Shown: positions 5,322 through 5,667 of the stretch, piece by piece
Numbering within the stretch: position 1 is the stretch's first letter
Layout of the letters: every line of letters starts with the position of its first letter
Assembly (NCBI GenBank): GCA_964519015.1
Contig: CAZFHZ010000167.1
Span: forward strand, 1 to 5,667
DNA from: CAZFHZ01 sp964519015
GTDB lineage: Bacteria > Blakebacterota > Blakebacteria > Blakebacterales > CAYUVJ01
DNA: 5,667 nt
Direction: 5' to 3'
Notes under the pieces: generated by a model
Database searches by the model: none
What the model was told of the DNA's origin: nothing
Seen by the model: the letters and a program-made list of their open reading frames with translations, nothing else
Made by a program: the position numbers and the translations under genes

Positions 5322-5667
5322 TTGCCCGAACCAAGAACCAGCTACGAACGCCGCCTCGGCCTCTTCGATGCCGTCATGGTCGTGGTGGGGGGGATCATCG
5401 GGGCGGGCATCTTCATCAACCCGGCCATCGTCGCCCAGCGGGTCGGCACCACTCCCCTGGTCCTGCTGGCCTGGGGGATCGGTGGCGGGGTGGCCATCAT
5501 CGGCGCCCTCTGCTTCGCCGAGCTGGGCAGCCGCCGCCCCGAGGCGGGGGGCGGCTACGTCTATCTAAAGGAAGGCTTCGGGCTGCTCCCCGCCTTCCTC
5601 TACGGCTGGACGCAGCTGCTGGTCATCAACACCGGCGGCATCGCCGCGGTGGCCATGACCTTCGCCT
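5322..5667 (+). CDS. APC-superfamily amino acid permease, N-terminal part (3' end outside window)
   Basis: The first 115 codons of an inner-membrane amino acid/polyamine/organocation transporter. After a short cytoplasmic lead (PEPRTSYERRLGLFDA), TM1 contains the family hallmark 'VVGGIIGAGIFINP' (21-34), an unwound glycine-rich substrate-binding segment. TM2 (about 43-66) ends in FAELGSRRPEAGGGYVYL (65-82), the conserved 'E-G---P-aGG-Y-Y' stretch leading into TM3, which begins near 'LLPAFLYGWTQLLV' (88-101). The start is TTG at 5322: it is the only start-type codon after the in-frame stop at 5277-5279 that keeps the LGLFDA lead. The next ATG (5376) would cut into TM1. The ribosome site is weak (GGACGG, 5 nt away). 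The specific substrate cannot be told from this part. It is divergent from padR. Confidence 0.9.
   Translation, partial: MPEPRTSYERRLGLFDAVMVVVGGIIGAGIFINPAIVAQRVGTTPLVLLAWGIGGGVAIIGALCFAELGSRRPEAGGGYVYLKEGFGLLPAFLYGWTQLLVINTGGIAAVAMTFA

Noticed and set aside
4795..5568. A 257-codon plus-strand open frame spanning padR and into the amino acid permease
   Set aside because: Its first part is antisense to padR and its second part is out of frame with the clear APC permease reading frame; it shows no domain of its own.

Overview
This is a high-GC bacterial window. It contains one clear duplicated, ATPase-less MacB/FtsX-type permease (ADOP family) with its own PadR regulator, a pairing most familiar from Acidobacteriota and also found in Gemmatimonadota and related soil or subsurface phyla. 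That gene, the GC bias and the zinc-lobe quinone-reductase-like dehydrogenase make such a phylum the best guess. This is an inference: there is no rRNA or other marker gene here.

Layout from left to right. (1) 2-121 (+): the last 39 codons of a protein whose tail looks like a HEPN-domain protein. (2) 127-1215 (-): a 362-residue zinc-lobe medium-chain dehydrogenase / NAD(P)H:quinone-reductase-like enzyme, converging on the first gene with 5 bp between them. (3) 1216-1423: a divergent intergenic region whose right part is strikingly AT-rich. It carries promoter-like hexamers and a 20-bp near-palindrome. (4) 1424-2114 (+): a two-gene module, a small XRE/Cro-type repressor followed by a four-helix membrane protein. 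It ends 8 bp before the convergent gene. (5) 2123-5103 (-): a padR-ADOP permease operon, with padR upstream and 5 bp between the two genes. (6) 5104-5321: the padR 5' region and divergent intergenic DNA. (7) 5322-5667 (+): the N-terminal 115 codons of an APC-superfamily amino acid permease, cut by the window edge.

Working picture: there are two separate regulator-plus-membrane-protein cassettes facing each other (XRE + small membrane protein; PadR + ADOP permease). Each has its regulator promoter-proximal and is probably autoregulated. The dehydrogenase and the amino acid permease look like independent housekeeping or accessory metabolism. I see no CRISPR array, transposase, tRNA, rRNA or phage gene. 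The least explained items are the XRE/membrane-protein module with its AT-rich operator-like leader, and the HEPN-like tail, which may belong to a nucleotidyltransferase/HEPN pair lying mostly outside the window.
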